Shown here: positions 1-7,689 of the stretch, one piece after another | How positions within the stretch are numbered: position 1 is the first letter of the stretch | Layout: each line of letters begins with the position of its first letter | Assembly: GCA_963777755.1 (NCBI GenBank) | Contig: CAVZSC010000001.1 | Span: forward strand, 248,001 to 312,000 | Source: DATFWC01 sp963777755 | GTDB lineage: Bacteria > Pseudomonadota > Alphaproteobacteria > Rhizobiales > Xanthobacteraceae | Direction: 5' to 3' | DNA: 64,000 nt | Program-made: the position numbers and the translations under genes | Notes under the pieces: model-generated | What the model was told of the DNA's origin: nothing | Seen by the model: only the letters and a program-made list of their open reading frames with translations | The model's database searches: none

Positions 1-1316
1 GCGATCTCCTTCTCCTGGCGGCGGCGCAGCCGCTCCTCGGCGCGTTCCACCACCCAGTCGAGCAGCTTGTTGGCCTGGTTCGGATTGCCGGCGAGCCAAT
101 GATCGAAGGCGTCCTTCATCGTCTGCTCGACGATGCGCTGGGCTTCGGCGCTCGCCAGCCGGTCCTTGGTCTGGCCCTGGAACTCCGGCTCGCGGATGAA
201 CACGGAGAACATCGCGGCGGCGCCGAACATCACGTCGTCGCTGGTCACCGAGGCGGCCTTCTTGCCCTGGCCCATGCGCTCGGCATGGTCCTTCAGGCCG
301 CGGGTGAGGGCGGCGCGCAGGCCCGCCTCGTGGGTCCCGCCTTCGTGGGTGGGGATCGTGTTGCAGTAGGAGGAGACGAAGCCGTCGGCATCGCCGACCC
401 AGGCGATCGCCCATTCGACCGTGCCGTGGCTGCCGGTCCGCCCCGACGAGCCGGCGAACAGGTCCGGATGCACCAGGGTCTGACCCCCTATGGCGGAGGT
501 GAGGTAGTCCTTCAGACCCCCGGGAAAGTGAAACGTCTCCTGCTCGGGTACCCCGTCGACGCCGGCGAGCAGCTCCTTGGCGCAATGCCAGCGGATCTCG
601 ACCCCGCCGAACAGGTAGGCCTTGGAGCGCGCCATCTTGAAGATGCGGGCCGGCTTGAAGGCGACCTTGGGCCCGAAGATCTGCGGGTCGGGCTTGAAGT
701 GGACCTTGGTGCCGCGCCGGTTCGGCACGCGCCCGAGCTTCTCCAGCTTGGCCTTGGGCTTGCCCCGCTCGAATATTTGGCGAAACAACTCCTGGCCGCG
801 CGCCACTTCGACTTCAACGCGCTCGGAGAGCGCGTTGACCACCGAGATGCCGACCCCATGCAGGCCGCCCGAGGTCTCATACACCTTGGAATCGAACTTG
901 CCGCCCGCATGCAGCGTGCACATGATCACTTCGAGCGCGGATTTGTTGGGGAACTTGGGATGCGGGTCGACCGGGATGCCGCGCCCGTTGTCGATGACCG
1001 TGATCGAGCCGTCGGCCTCCATCTCCACTTCGATCCAGTTGGCGTGGCCGGCGAGCGCTTCGTCCATGGAATTGTCGATCACCTCGGCGAAGAGGTGGTG
1101 CAGCGCCTTTTCGTCGGTCCCGCCGATGTACATGCCGGGCCGGCGCCGAACCGGCTCGAGCCCCTCCAGGACCTCGATATGCCGGGCCGTGTACCCGCCC
1201 TCGGCGGCGGATGGCTTGGGCGCGCCCCGGCCGGTCGCGGCCGCCCGGCGGGCGGCCGGGGCGGGGAGGGTATCGAACAGGTCGCGCGTCTTTGCGGTGG
1301 TCTTGGGTCTGGCCAT
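1..1316 (-). CDS. parE: DNA topoisomerase IV subunit B, partial (N-terminal part)
   Basis: ATP-binding subunit of topoisomerase IV, which decatenates daughter chromosomes with ParC. The minus-strand frame starts at ATG 1316 (MARPKTTAKTRDLF) and runs off the left window edge, so about 438 of the usual roughly 680 residues are present. The GHKL ATPase signatures are visible in order: EVIDNSMDEALAG, the DNGRGIP loop, GGLHGVGVSVVNALS, and later PTHEGGTHEAG. The first 40 or so residues are a basic, Ala/Pro-rich extension before the ARHIEVLEGLEPVRRRPGMYIG motif typical of GyrB/ParE. GyrB is the alternative; the shortened loops and QRIVEQTMKDAF wording fit ParE better. The catalytic TOPRIM domain is mostly outside the window. 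Confidence 0.9.
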   Translation of the reverse strand, partial: MARPKTTAKTRDLFDTLPAPAARRAAATGRGAPKPSAAEGGYTARHIEVLEGLEPVRRRPGMYIGGTDEKALHHLFAEVIDNSMDEALAGHANWIEVEMEADGSITVIDNGRGIPVDPHPKFPNKSALEVIMCTLHAGGKFDSKVYETSGGLHGVGISVVNALSERVEVEVARGQELFRQIFERGKPKAKLEKLGRVPNRRGTKVHFKPDPQIFGPKVAFKPARIFKMARSKAYLFGGVEIRWHCAKELLAGVDGVPEQETFHFPGGLKDYLTSAIGGQTLVHPDLFAGSSGRTGSHGTVEWAIAWVGDADGFVSSYCNTIPTHEGGTHEAGLRAALTRGLKDHAERMGQGKKAASVTSDDVMFGAAAMFSVFIREPEFQGQTKDRLASAEAQRIVEQTMKDAFDHWLAGNPNQANKLLDWVVERAEERLRRRQEKEI

Positions 1317-1546
1317 GGGTGCCGAAATGGTGAGGGACTGGGCGAATCACCAGGGTGACTATGCCACGGCCGTGGCGGAACCATGAAGGCGCCGGATCGT
1401 CCGGATTTGTGCGGATTGTCGCCGATTGGCAAGCCTAGAAGGCGCGCGGGCCCTTCGTCAGGGCCCCTCGGCGCCTCAAACGCAACCAAATCGCCCGGTT
1501 CGAATTGGGTACTTGCCATATTGTACGGTGGTCGCAGGAGGCATGG

Positions 1547-2635
1547 GTGGACGTTCGCCGGGATGGGCTTCCCAGCCTCGACGCGGAGGAGCCGATCGGT
1601 GCTGCCAGAATTCCCTGGCAGACCGCGGCCCACGTCGCGACCGTCGGCATCTTCGTCGTGCTGTTCTGGGCGGTTCTCGATCTCGCGCGCACGATCCTGC
1701 TGCCGGTCGTCTCCGCGTTCGTCATCGGCACGATGCTGGCGCCTTTTACGACGCTGGCCGAGCGTTATCGGATCCCGTCCTGGGTCTCGGCGACGCTGCT
1801 GATGATTCTGCTGATCGGGTCGGTGTCCCTGGTGATCACGCTGTTCTCGGCTCCTGCCATCGAGTGGATCGGCAAGGCCCCCAACATCGGCAATACGATC
1901 CGCGAGAAGTTCGCGGTCTTCGATCGGCCGCTGGCTGCGCTGCGCGATCTGCGCAATGCCATCACGCCGGCGGCCGGCGGCGGCGCCCTCCAAGTCGAGA
2001 TCGGACCGAGCCTTGTCACCCCCGCGCTGACGGTGCTCACGCCGGCGCTGGGCGAACTGGTCGTATTCCTCGGAACGTTGTTCTTTTTCTTGTTGGGGCG
2101 TAACGAATTGCGTCGCTACGTTATCCAGGTGCCCGAGGATCGCAGCGTGCGGCTGCGCATCCTGCGCACCCTCAATGAAATCGAGCACAGCCTGTCGAGC
2201 TATCTCACCGTCGTCACGGTGATCAATGTCGCGGTCGGGCTCGGCACGGCCATCATCGCCTATGTGGCAGGCCTGCCGAACATCGCCGTGTGGGCGGTGC
2301 TCGCCTTCGTCCTCAACTACATTCCCTATCTCGGGCCGCTCGCCATGAACATCGTCCTGTTCGTAGTCGGCCTGGTCACCTTTCCGACGCTCACACAGGC
2401 GCTCGTCGCGCCCGCCTGCTTCGTCACGATGACGACGCTCGAGGGACATTTCATCACGCCGGCCATCATGGGGCATCGGCTCACTCTCAACCCCCTCAAC
2501 GTGTTTCTCGCGCTGGCGTTCTGGACGTGGCTGTGGGGCCCGATCGGCGCGTTCCTCGCGGTCCCGCTGCTCATCGTCGCACTGGTGGTCGTCAACCAGT
2601 TTTACCCGAAGACCGCGGCCACCTTGCCGGGATAG
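1547..2635 (+). CDS. AI-2E family transporter (PerM-like membrane protein)
   Basis: Inner-membrane protein of the AI-2E/PerM family, 362 residues. The GTG at 1547 is preferred because AGGAGG (1536-1541) lies five bases upstream; an in-frame TTG at 1505 has no such site. Hydrophobic segments cluster at the N-terminus (VATVGIFVVLFWAVLDLARTI), around VVFLGTLFFFLLG, and in the last 150 residues (the FVLNYIPYLGPL region typical of the family, then a GHFITPAIMGHRLTLNPL stretch and a final GAFLAVPLLIVALVVV helix). Members export small molecules or act as ion antiporters; the substrate cannot be told from sequence. It stands alone between parE (divergent) and a DedA gene. Confidence 0.85.
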   Translation: MDVRRDGLPSLDAEEPIGAARIPWQTAAHVATVGIFVVLFWAVLDLARTILLPVVSAFVIGTMLAPFTTLAERYRIPSWVSATLLMILLIGSVSLVITLFSAPAIEWIGKAPNIGNTIREKFAVFDRPLAALRDLRNAITPAAGGGALQVEIGPSLVTPALTVLTPALGELVVFLGTLFFFLLGRNELRRYVIQVPEDRSVRLRILRTLNEIEHSLSSYLTVVTVINVAVGLGTAIIAYVAGLPNIAVWAVLAFVLNYIPYLGPLAMNIVLFVVGLVTFPTLTQALVAPACFVTMTTLEGHFITPAIMGHRLTLNPLNVFLALAFWTWLWGPIGAFLAVPLLIVALVVVNQFYPKTAATLPG

Positions 2636-2734
2636 GCTGCCCCTGTGCTGCCGACGCCGTGCTGGGCAGACGAGCGTCCTTCGGCTACAGCATGGCGCGA
2701 CGTCGATAACGGCAGCCACGCGCCCGTCCTCTCC

Positions 2735-3277
2735 ATGGATCTCGAGCAGTACGCCCAGGTCATCATCGATTTCGTGCGCAGCCACCAGGCGTGGGCGGCG
2801 CCGATCGTGTTTGCGCTGGCATTTGGGGAATCGCTTGCCTTCGTCTCGTTGATCCTGCCCGCATGGGCGGCGCTGGTCGGAATCGGCGCGCTGATCGGCC
2901 CGGGAGGCCTGGATTTCGTCTCCATCTGGGTCGCCGGAGCGGTCGGCGCGGCGCTCGGCGACTGGCTCTCCTATTGGTTCGGCGCCAAGTTCAAGACGTC
3001 GATCGCCGGCGTGTGGCCGTTGTCGCGGCATCCCGAGCTGTTGCCGCGCGGCGAGGCGTTCATTGCCAAGTGGGGCGTGTTGGCGATCTTCATCGCGCGG
3101 TTTTCCGGGCCATTGCGTGCCTCGGTTCCGATCGTCGCCGGCATTTTCGGCATGCCCTATTGGCAATTCCAGATTGCGAATTTCTCCTCCGCCTTCCTAT
3201 GGGCGGCAACCCTGTTGCTACTCGGCGACGTGACCAGCAGGACCTTGACTTGGCTGTGGAGCCTGATCGGCGGATAG
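2735..3277 (+). CDS. DedA family membrane protein
   Basis: Polytopic inner-membrane protein of the DedA/VTT family, 180 residues, implicated in lipid scrambling and membrane homeostasis. The N-terminal pattern (DFVRSHQAW, AFGESLAFVSLILPAWAALVGIGALIG) and the amphipathic FIARFSGPLRASVPIVAGIFGMPY region match the family. That second region carries the conserved Arg residues (RFSGPLR). The ATG at 2735 puts the first helix at the usual distance; an in-frame GTG at 2645 would add 30 unrelated residues. It starts 100 bases after the AI-2E gene and may share its transcript. Confidence 0.85.
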   Translation: MDLEQYAQVIIDFVRSHQAWAAPIVFALAFGESLAFVSLILPAWAALVGIGALIGPGGLDFVSIWVAGAVGAALGDWLSYWFGAKFKTSIAGVWPLSRHPELLPRGEAFIAKWGVLAIFIARFSGPLRASVPIVAGIFGMPYWQFQIANFSSAFLWAATLLLLGDVTSRTLTWLWSLIGG

Positions 3278-3298
3278 CTCGCGTCTCCGCGGCGCTCG

Positions 3299-3682
3299 TC
3301 ACTCGCCGGCAATGCACTCGGTGAGCTTCAGCAATTTCAGCCGCGTCGTACGATCCTGGATGCGCGCATAGGCGCGCATCAGGCGCACCGCCTGCGGCGA
3401 TTGCAGGAAGTCGAGCTCGCTTTCCACAGGTTGCGCGGGCGCCTTCTCGGCGTCTTCGAAGCCGGAATAGAAATAGGTCACCGGCACCCCCAGCACTTCG
3501 GCGATTTGCTGCAGGCGGCCGGCCGAAATCCGGTTGGAGCCGGTCTCGTATTTCTGCACCTGCTGGAACGTGACATCCAAGACCCCGCCCAGTTCGGTCT
3601 GCGACATTCCGCGCTGCAGGCGCAGCGTTCGCACGCGCTTGGCGATCTCCACGTCGCGCGGATCGCGCTTGTGTCTCGGCAT
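3299..3682 (-). CDS. XRE-family helix-turn-helix transcriptional regulator
   Basis: 127-residue DNA-binding regulator. An XRE/Cro HTH occupies roughly residues 12-66 (IAKRVRTLRLQRGMSQTELG, then VQKYETGSNRISAGRLQQIAEVL). A short C-terminal tail contains LDFLQSPQAVRLMRAYARIQD, as in the small XRE proteins frequent in Hyphomicrobiales. The start at 3682 (MPRHKRDPRDVE) fits the family; upstream in-frame codons encode unrelated sequence. It is convergent with the DedA gene and divergent from the metallo-hydrolase pair at 4036-6028. The AT-rich palindromes at 3781-3795 and 3832-3843 lie between them and could be its operators. Confidence 0.85.
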   Translation of the reverse strand: MPRHKRDPRDVEIAKRVRTLRLQRGMSQTELGGVLDVTFQQVQKYETGSNRISAGRLQQIAEVLGVPVTYFYSGFEDAEKAPAQPVESELDFLQSPQAVRLMRAYARIQDRTTRLKLLKLTECIAGE

Positions 3683-3780
3683 CTCAATCCTCGCGACAGT
3701 TAGCCGGGCTTGCGGCCAGCAATTCCCCACCGCATTCCCGCGGCCGCCCGACGCCGCCGGGTCGCCCGCCGGATGCACGC

Positions 3781-3795
3781 ATTAATTGTATTAAT
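3781..3795. promoter_or_regulatory. AT-rich operator candidate ATTAAT-N3-ATTAAT
   Basis: Two copies of the self-palindromic hexamer ATTAAT separated by TGT, about 100 bases upstream of the XRE start and 240 bases upstream of the first hydrolase. It stands out in a GC-rich region. Binding by the XRE protein is inference only. Confidence 0.35.
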
Positions 3796-3831
3796 ACACG
3801 ATCCAAACCATAACAGAATTCCCTGTTCGCC

Positions 3832-3843
3832 TTGATGCATCAA
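3832..3843. promoter_or_regulatory. Perfect 12-bp palindrome TTGATGCATCAA
   Basis: Perfect dyad in the 353-base interval between the XRE regulator and the metallo-hydrolase genes. The rest of this interval (3683-4035) shows no gene. It could be a second operator of the XRE protein or part of a promoter; no direct evidence. Confidence 0.3.
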
Positions 3844-4035
3844 AGCGCCTCCCTATGGCGCTGCCGACCACCGGCTTTCGGTCTGCCGGCCGCAACCATG
3901 CGGCTGCACAAGCCCGCGAAAATGCTTTAAGAAGGCACCTCGGGGGATTTGCGCGAAACCGCCGAACGAGAAAAAGCCGCCGAAAAGCATTCGGGCGACC
4001 GCAGATCGTCCGCCACAGAACCGAGGGAGGAAACG

Positions 4036-5034
4036 ATGACCGTGCTGTCCCGCCGCAGGGTGCTCACCGCCGCGGCTGCCGCCACGCTCGCACCGGCGCT
4101 GGCGCCGCTTGCGCCGTCCCGCACGCGCGCCGCCGCGCCGCCGGCCGGCAGCCAGGCGCCGGGCTGGTATCGCTACAAGGTCGGAAGCATCGAGGTGACG
4201 GTCGTTACCGACGGTGCGAACAAGTTCAAGTTCACCGACAATCACGTCACCAACAAGACGCGCGACGAGGTGAACGCCGCGCTCGCCGCCGCCTACTACG
4301 AGAAGGACATGATGACGACGCCGTACAATCCGGTGGTCGTCAACACCGGCTCCAAGCTGGTGGTCATCGATACCGGCACCAGCGAAGCGAATTTCGTGCG
4401 CAGCAAGGGCGTGACCGGGCAGTTCCAGGCCAACCTCAAGGCCGCCGGCATCGATCGCAACGCGGTGGACGCCGTGCTGATCTCGCATTTCCACGGCGAT
4501 CACATCAATGGCCTGCTCGACCCCGACAACAAGCTCGCCTTCCCCAATGCCGAGGTCCTGGTTCCCGCCGCCGAGTGGAAATATTTCATGGACGACGGCG
4601 AGATGAGCCGCGCACCGGCCGGACGCATGCAGGATGTGTTCAAGAACCTGCGCCGTGTGTTCGACGCGCTCGGCCGCAAGGTCACGCCCTACGAGCCGAA
4701 CAAGGAAGTCGTGCCCGGCATCACGGCGGTCGCAACGCCGGGTCACACGCCGGGCCACAGCTCGCACATCATCGCCTCGGGCTCGAGCAAGGTCTATGTG
4801 CAGGCCGACGTCACCCACGTGCCGCACCTGTTCGTGCGCCATCCCGACTGGCACGCCTTCTATGATCAGGATGGCAAGATGGCAGAGGAGACCCGGCGCA
4901 AGGTGTACGACATGCTGGCGGCCGAGAAGATGATGGTGCAGGGCTTCCACTATCCGTTCCCAAGCCTTGCCTATGTCGAGAAGAGCGGCACCGGCTATCG
5001 CGAGAGTCCAGTGCCGTGGAATCCGACGATCTGA
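4036..5034 (+). CDS. Tat-exported MBL-fold metallo-hydrolase (first of pair)
   Basis: Periplasmic metallo-beta-lactamase-fold hydrolase, 332 residues. The start at ATG 4036 is set by GGGAGG at 4025-4030. A twin-arginine signal (SRRRVLTAAAAATLAPALAP) ends near residue 33. The zinc motif HFHGDHINGL is at residues 151-160 (His151, His153, Asp155, His156) and GHTPGHSSHII supplies a further His. NTGSKLVVIDTG is the usual strand before the motif. The next gene (5048) is a paralogue 13 bases downstream, so they form an operon. Such enzymes hydrolyse lactones, thioesters or sulfates, or act as sulfur dioxygenases; the substrate is unknown. Confidence 0.85.
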   Translation: MTVLSRRRVLTAAAAATLAPALAPLAPSRTRAAAPPAGSQAPGWYRYKVGSIEVTVVTDGANKFKFTDNHVTNKTRDEVNAALAAAYYEKDMMTTPYNPVVVNTGSKLVVIDTGTSEANFVRSKGVTGQFQANLKAAGIDRNAVDAVLISHFHGDHINGLLDPDNKLAFPNAEVLVPAAEWKYFMDDGEMSRAPAGRMQDVFKNLRRVFDALGRKVTPYEPNKEVVPGITAVATPGHTPGHSSHIIASGSSKVYVQADVTHVPHLFVRHPDWHAFYDQDGKMAEETRRKVYDMLAAEKMMVQGFHYPFPSLAYVEKSGTGYRESPVPWNPTI

Positions 5035-5047
5035 TGGGGAGGGCGAC

Positions 5048-6028
5048 ATGACGTACTTCACGCGACGCACCTTCCTGACCACCGCGGCAACGGTGGCGAT
5101 TGTTGCTCCACTGCCGGCGAGCCGGCCTGCGCGCGCGGCAGCGCCCGCCGGCGGCCGACAGGCTCCCGGCTTCTATCGCTACAAGGTCGGCGATTTCGAG
5201 CTTACCCAGATCACCGATGGCGGACGCACGTTTCCCATGCCGGACGGCTTCGTCCGCAACGTTCCAAAGGAACAGGCGCTGGCGGCGGCGGAAGCCGCCT
5301 ACATGCCGAAGGGGCAGGTGACCGTGCCGTTCAACCCGGTGGTTATCAACACCGGCTCGAAACTGGTGCTGATCGACACCGGCATCGGCCCCGGCGTCGG
5401 ACCGACCGTCGGGCTGCTGCCGGCCCACATGGCGGCCGCCGGCATCGATCCGAAGGCGATCGACATCGTGGTTCTGTCCCATCTCCATCCGGACCACATC
5501 AACGGCGTCAAGGCGGCGGACGGAGGGCTCGCCTTCCCCAATGCCGAGATCAAGGCGCCCGCGCCCGACTGGGCGTTCTGGATGAGCGACGAGAACATGG
5601 CGAAAGCGGCGAACGACATGATGAAGGGCTATTTCGCCAACACGCGCAAGATCCTGGCCAACATCGCCGACAAGGTCACGCGCTACGAATGGGGCAAGGA
5701 GGTCGCCCCCGGCATCACCGCCCTCGACGCCAGCGGGCACACGCCGGGGCACACGGCGTTCGCGGTGGCCTCCGGATCGGCGCGCCTCCTGGTGCAGTCC
5801 GACGTCACGAATATCCCCGAGTTGTTCCTGCGCAATCCCGATTGGCACGTGGCGTTCGATATTGATCCCGTCAAAGCGGTTGAGACCCGCCGCAGGTTCT
5901 ACGACATGGCGGCGGCCGAGAAGACGCTGATTGCCGGGTTCCACTTCGCATTCCCCTCGCTCGGGCGCGTCGAGAAGGACGCTGCCGGCTATCGGCTGGT
6001 GCCGATCGCCTGGAACACCGTGCTCTGA
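5048..6028 (+). CDS. Tat-exported MBL-fold metallo-hydrolase (second of pair)
   Basis: Paralogue of the preceding gene, 326 residues, with the same layout. The twin-arginine leader is TRRTFLTTAATVAIVAP, followed by the shared APGFYRYKVGDFEL start of the mature protein. The zinc motif HLHPDHINGV is at residues 145-154 (His145, His147, Asp149, His150), and GHTPGHTAF follows later. The C-terminal GFHFAFPSLGRVEKDAAGYRLVPIAWN block matches GFHYPFPSLAYVEKSGTGYRESPVPWN in the first copy, pointing to tandem duplication. Two exported copies in one operon may act on related substrates. A hairpin at 6044-6073 probably closes the transcript. Confidence 0.85.
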   Translation: MTYFTRRTFLTTAATVAIVAPLPASRPARAAAPAGGRQAPGFYRYKVGDFELTQITDGGRTFPMPDGFVRNVPKEQALAAAEAAYMPKGQVTVPFNPVVINTGSKLVLIDTGIGPGVGPTVGLLPAHMAAAGIDPKAIDIVVLSHLHPDHINGVKAADGGLAFPNAEIKAPAPDWAFWMSDENMAKAANDMMKGYFANTRKILANIADKVTRYEWGKEVAPGITALDASGHTPGHTAFAVASGSARLLVQSDVTNIPELFLRNPDWHVAFDIDPVKAVETRRRFYDMAAAEKTLIAGFHFAFPSLGRVEKDAAGYRLVPIAWNTVL

Positions 6029-6043
6029 ACAGGAGTGAAAGGA

Positions 6044-6073
6044 GGGGGAAGGCGCCCGTGGGCGGCTTCCCCC
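6044..6073 (+). terminator. GC-rich hairpin after the metallo-hydrolase operon
   Basis: Inverted repeat GGGGGAAG ... CTTCCCCC with an inner GCCC/GGGC pairing, 16 bases after the stop at 6028. There is no T-run behind it, so it may be a weak or Rho-assisted terminator. Confidence 0.5.
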
Positions 6074-6257
6074 GTTAAGACGAGCCGCTGCGCCCCGGCC
6101 GCGCCAAAGCTCGCAAATTGGCGACGATTGCGAAGAATCGCCGACGCATACGTGATTTTGGGTACGCGTTAAGCGCAGTTTTGATTTTTGCTAAAAATCG
6201 ATCACGAGTCGCCTATATTGAGTTTTCATAGGGCGGGCAGCGAGTGGAGTGCGCTAC

Positions 6258-6539
6258 GTGGCAGTCAAACCGGACATGCCGATCTTTACGGGCGCCGAGC
6301 TTGCGCTCGCGGATTCGCTCGTGCTCGTTATCGATGTGCTGATGCTGCACGGGGTGATGAAGTCCGAGGCGATCAACTCCGTGTTCGGCTATCTCGAGGA
6401 GCGCTATCGGGAGAACGGACTCACCTCGTCGGCGGCCATGGCGCACTATCTGCGCCAGCATCTCTCACGTCCGCAGGAAGCCGGTGCGTGCGTGCGGCCG
6501 CGCTCGCTGTTGAACGATCCGACCGACGGGAACGCGTGA
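6258..6539 (+). CDS. Small conserved-looking hypothetical protein
   Basis: About 93 residues; function not recognised. The GTG at 6258 has GGAG at 6246-6249; an in-frame GTG at 6249 is an alternative start. The protein has a helical N-terminal half (ELALADSLVLVIDVLMLHGVMKSEAINSVFGYLEERYREN) and a short polar tail. The upstream region is AT-rich for this genome (TTGATTTTTG, TATATT), consistent with a promoter. It precedes argC by about 80 bases on the same strand. Codon use fits a real gene, but the small size leaves doubt. Confidence 0.55.
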   Translation: MAVKPDMPIFTGAELALADSLVLVIDVLMLHGVMKSEAINSVFGYLEERYRENGLTSSAAMAHYLRQHLSRPQEAGACVRPRSLLNDPTDGNA

Positions 6540-6620
6540 TATATCGAAGGACTGATCGCCGTTCTTGACGCGCTCGCGGGGGCTCGCTAAAGCGCGCGCC
6601 CGACGGACAGGCGCGCGCTC

Positions 6621-7679
6621 ATGGCCAGCAAGAAGAGGATCGGCGTTCTCGGCGCCTCGGGCTACACCGGTGCGGAGCTGGTGCGGCTTCTGCTCACGCA
6701 TCCGCGCGTCGAGATCGCGCTCCTCACTGCGGATCGCCGTGCGAACCAGGAGATGCGCGAGGTCTTCCCGCAATTCTCTCCCTATGCGTTGCCCAGGCTC
6801 GCGGCCATCCAGAGCGTCGACTGGCTTGCCGCCAGGCTCGACCTCGTGTTCTGCGCGCTCCCTCATGCCACCACGCAGCAGGTGGTGAAGCTCATCCTCG
6901 GCCAGGTTCCGGCGGCGAAAATCGTCGACCTCTCGGCCGACTTTCGCCTCTCCGACGTTGCGGCCTACGCCCACTGGTATGGCCACGAGCATCACGCCCC
7001 GGACATCCAGGGGCAGGCCGTCTATGGCCTGGTCGAGGTCTATCGGCGCGACATCAAGCGTGCGCATCTGGTCGCGAATCCGGGCTGCTACACGACCTGC
7101 GCGCAACTGCCGCTGGTCCCGCTGCTCAAGGCGAAGGCGATCGATCCGGACGAGATCGTGATCGATGCGAAATCGGGAATGACCGGGGCGGGACGGGCGG
7201 CCAAGGAGGAGATGATCTTTTCCGAAGTGTCCGAGGGCTTCAACGCTTACGGCGTCGGCCGCCATCGCCACATGGCCGAGCTCGACCAGGAATTCGCAAA
7301 GGCGGCGGGACGCGCGGTGACGGTGACGTTCACGCCGCACCTCGTGCCGATGAACCGCGGCATCCTGTCGACCATCTATGTCCGTGGCCGCAGGGGCCGG
7401 AGCCCCGAGGACCTGCACGCGACCATCGCCAAGGCCTATGCGCGGGAGCCGTTCGTGCACGTGCTCCCGTTCCGCCAAGTGCCGCAGACGCGCCACGTGC
7501 GCGGCTCCAACATGACGTTCATCGGGATTGCCCCGGATCGCATCGCCGGGCGCGCCATCATCGTCTCGGCGCTCGACAACCTCACCAAGGGTGCCTCGGG
7601 GCAGGCGGTTCAGAACATGAACCTGATGCTCGGCTTTCCCGAGACCATGGGACTGACTCAGGCGCCGTTGTTTCCCTAG
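6621..7679 (+). CDS. argC: N-acetyl-gamma-glutamyl-phosphate reductase
   Basis: Third step of arginine biosynthesis: NADPH-dependent reduction of N-acetyl-gamma-glutamyl phosphate to the semialdehyde. The 352-residue length fits the family. The dinucleotide motif GASGYTGAELVRLL starts at residue 11 and the catalytic cysteine is Cys156 in NPGCYTT. Also seen are IVDLSADFRL, SGMTGAGR and the C-terminal LDNLTKGASGQAVQNMNLM. It is convergent with the radical SAM gene 11 bases downstream. No other arg gene is nearby. Confidence 0.95.
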   Translation: MASKKRIGVLGASGYTGAELVRLLLTHPRVEIALLTADRRANQEMREVFPQFSPYALPRLAAIQSVDWLAARLDLVFCALPHATTQQVVKLILGQVPAAKIVDLSADFRLSDVAAYAHWYGHEHHAPDIQGQAVYGLVEVYRRDIKRAHLVANPGCYTTCAQLPLVPLLKAKAIDPDEIVIDAKSGMTGAGRAAKEEMIFSEVSEGFNAYGVGRHRHMAELDQEFAKAAGRAVTVTFTPHLVPMNRGILSTIYVRGRRGRSPEDLHATIAKAYAREPFVHVLPFRQVPQTRHVRGSNMTFIGIAPDRIAGRAIIVSALDNLTKGASGQAVQNMNLMLGFPETMGLTQAPLFP

Positions 7680-7689
7680 CAGGGCCAAG

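Noticed and set aside
1079..3166. Very long minus-strand reading frame opposite parE, AI-2E and DedA genes
   Set aside because: Composition is Arg/Asp/Gln-rich with no family pattern; it crosses three well-supported genes and is a by-product of high GC.
6181..6219. Sigma-70 promoter TTGATT ... TATATT before the small hypothetical gene
   Set aside because: The spacing between the two hexamers is about 27 bases, too long for a normal promoter, so it is not listed as a feature.
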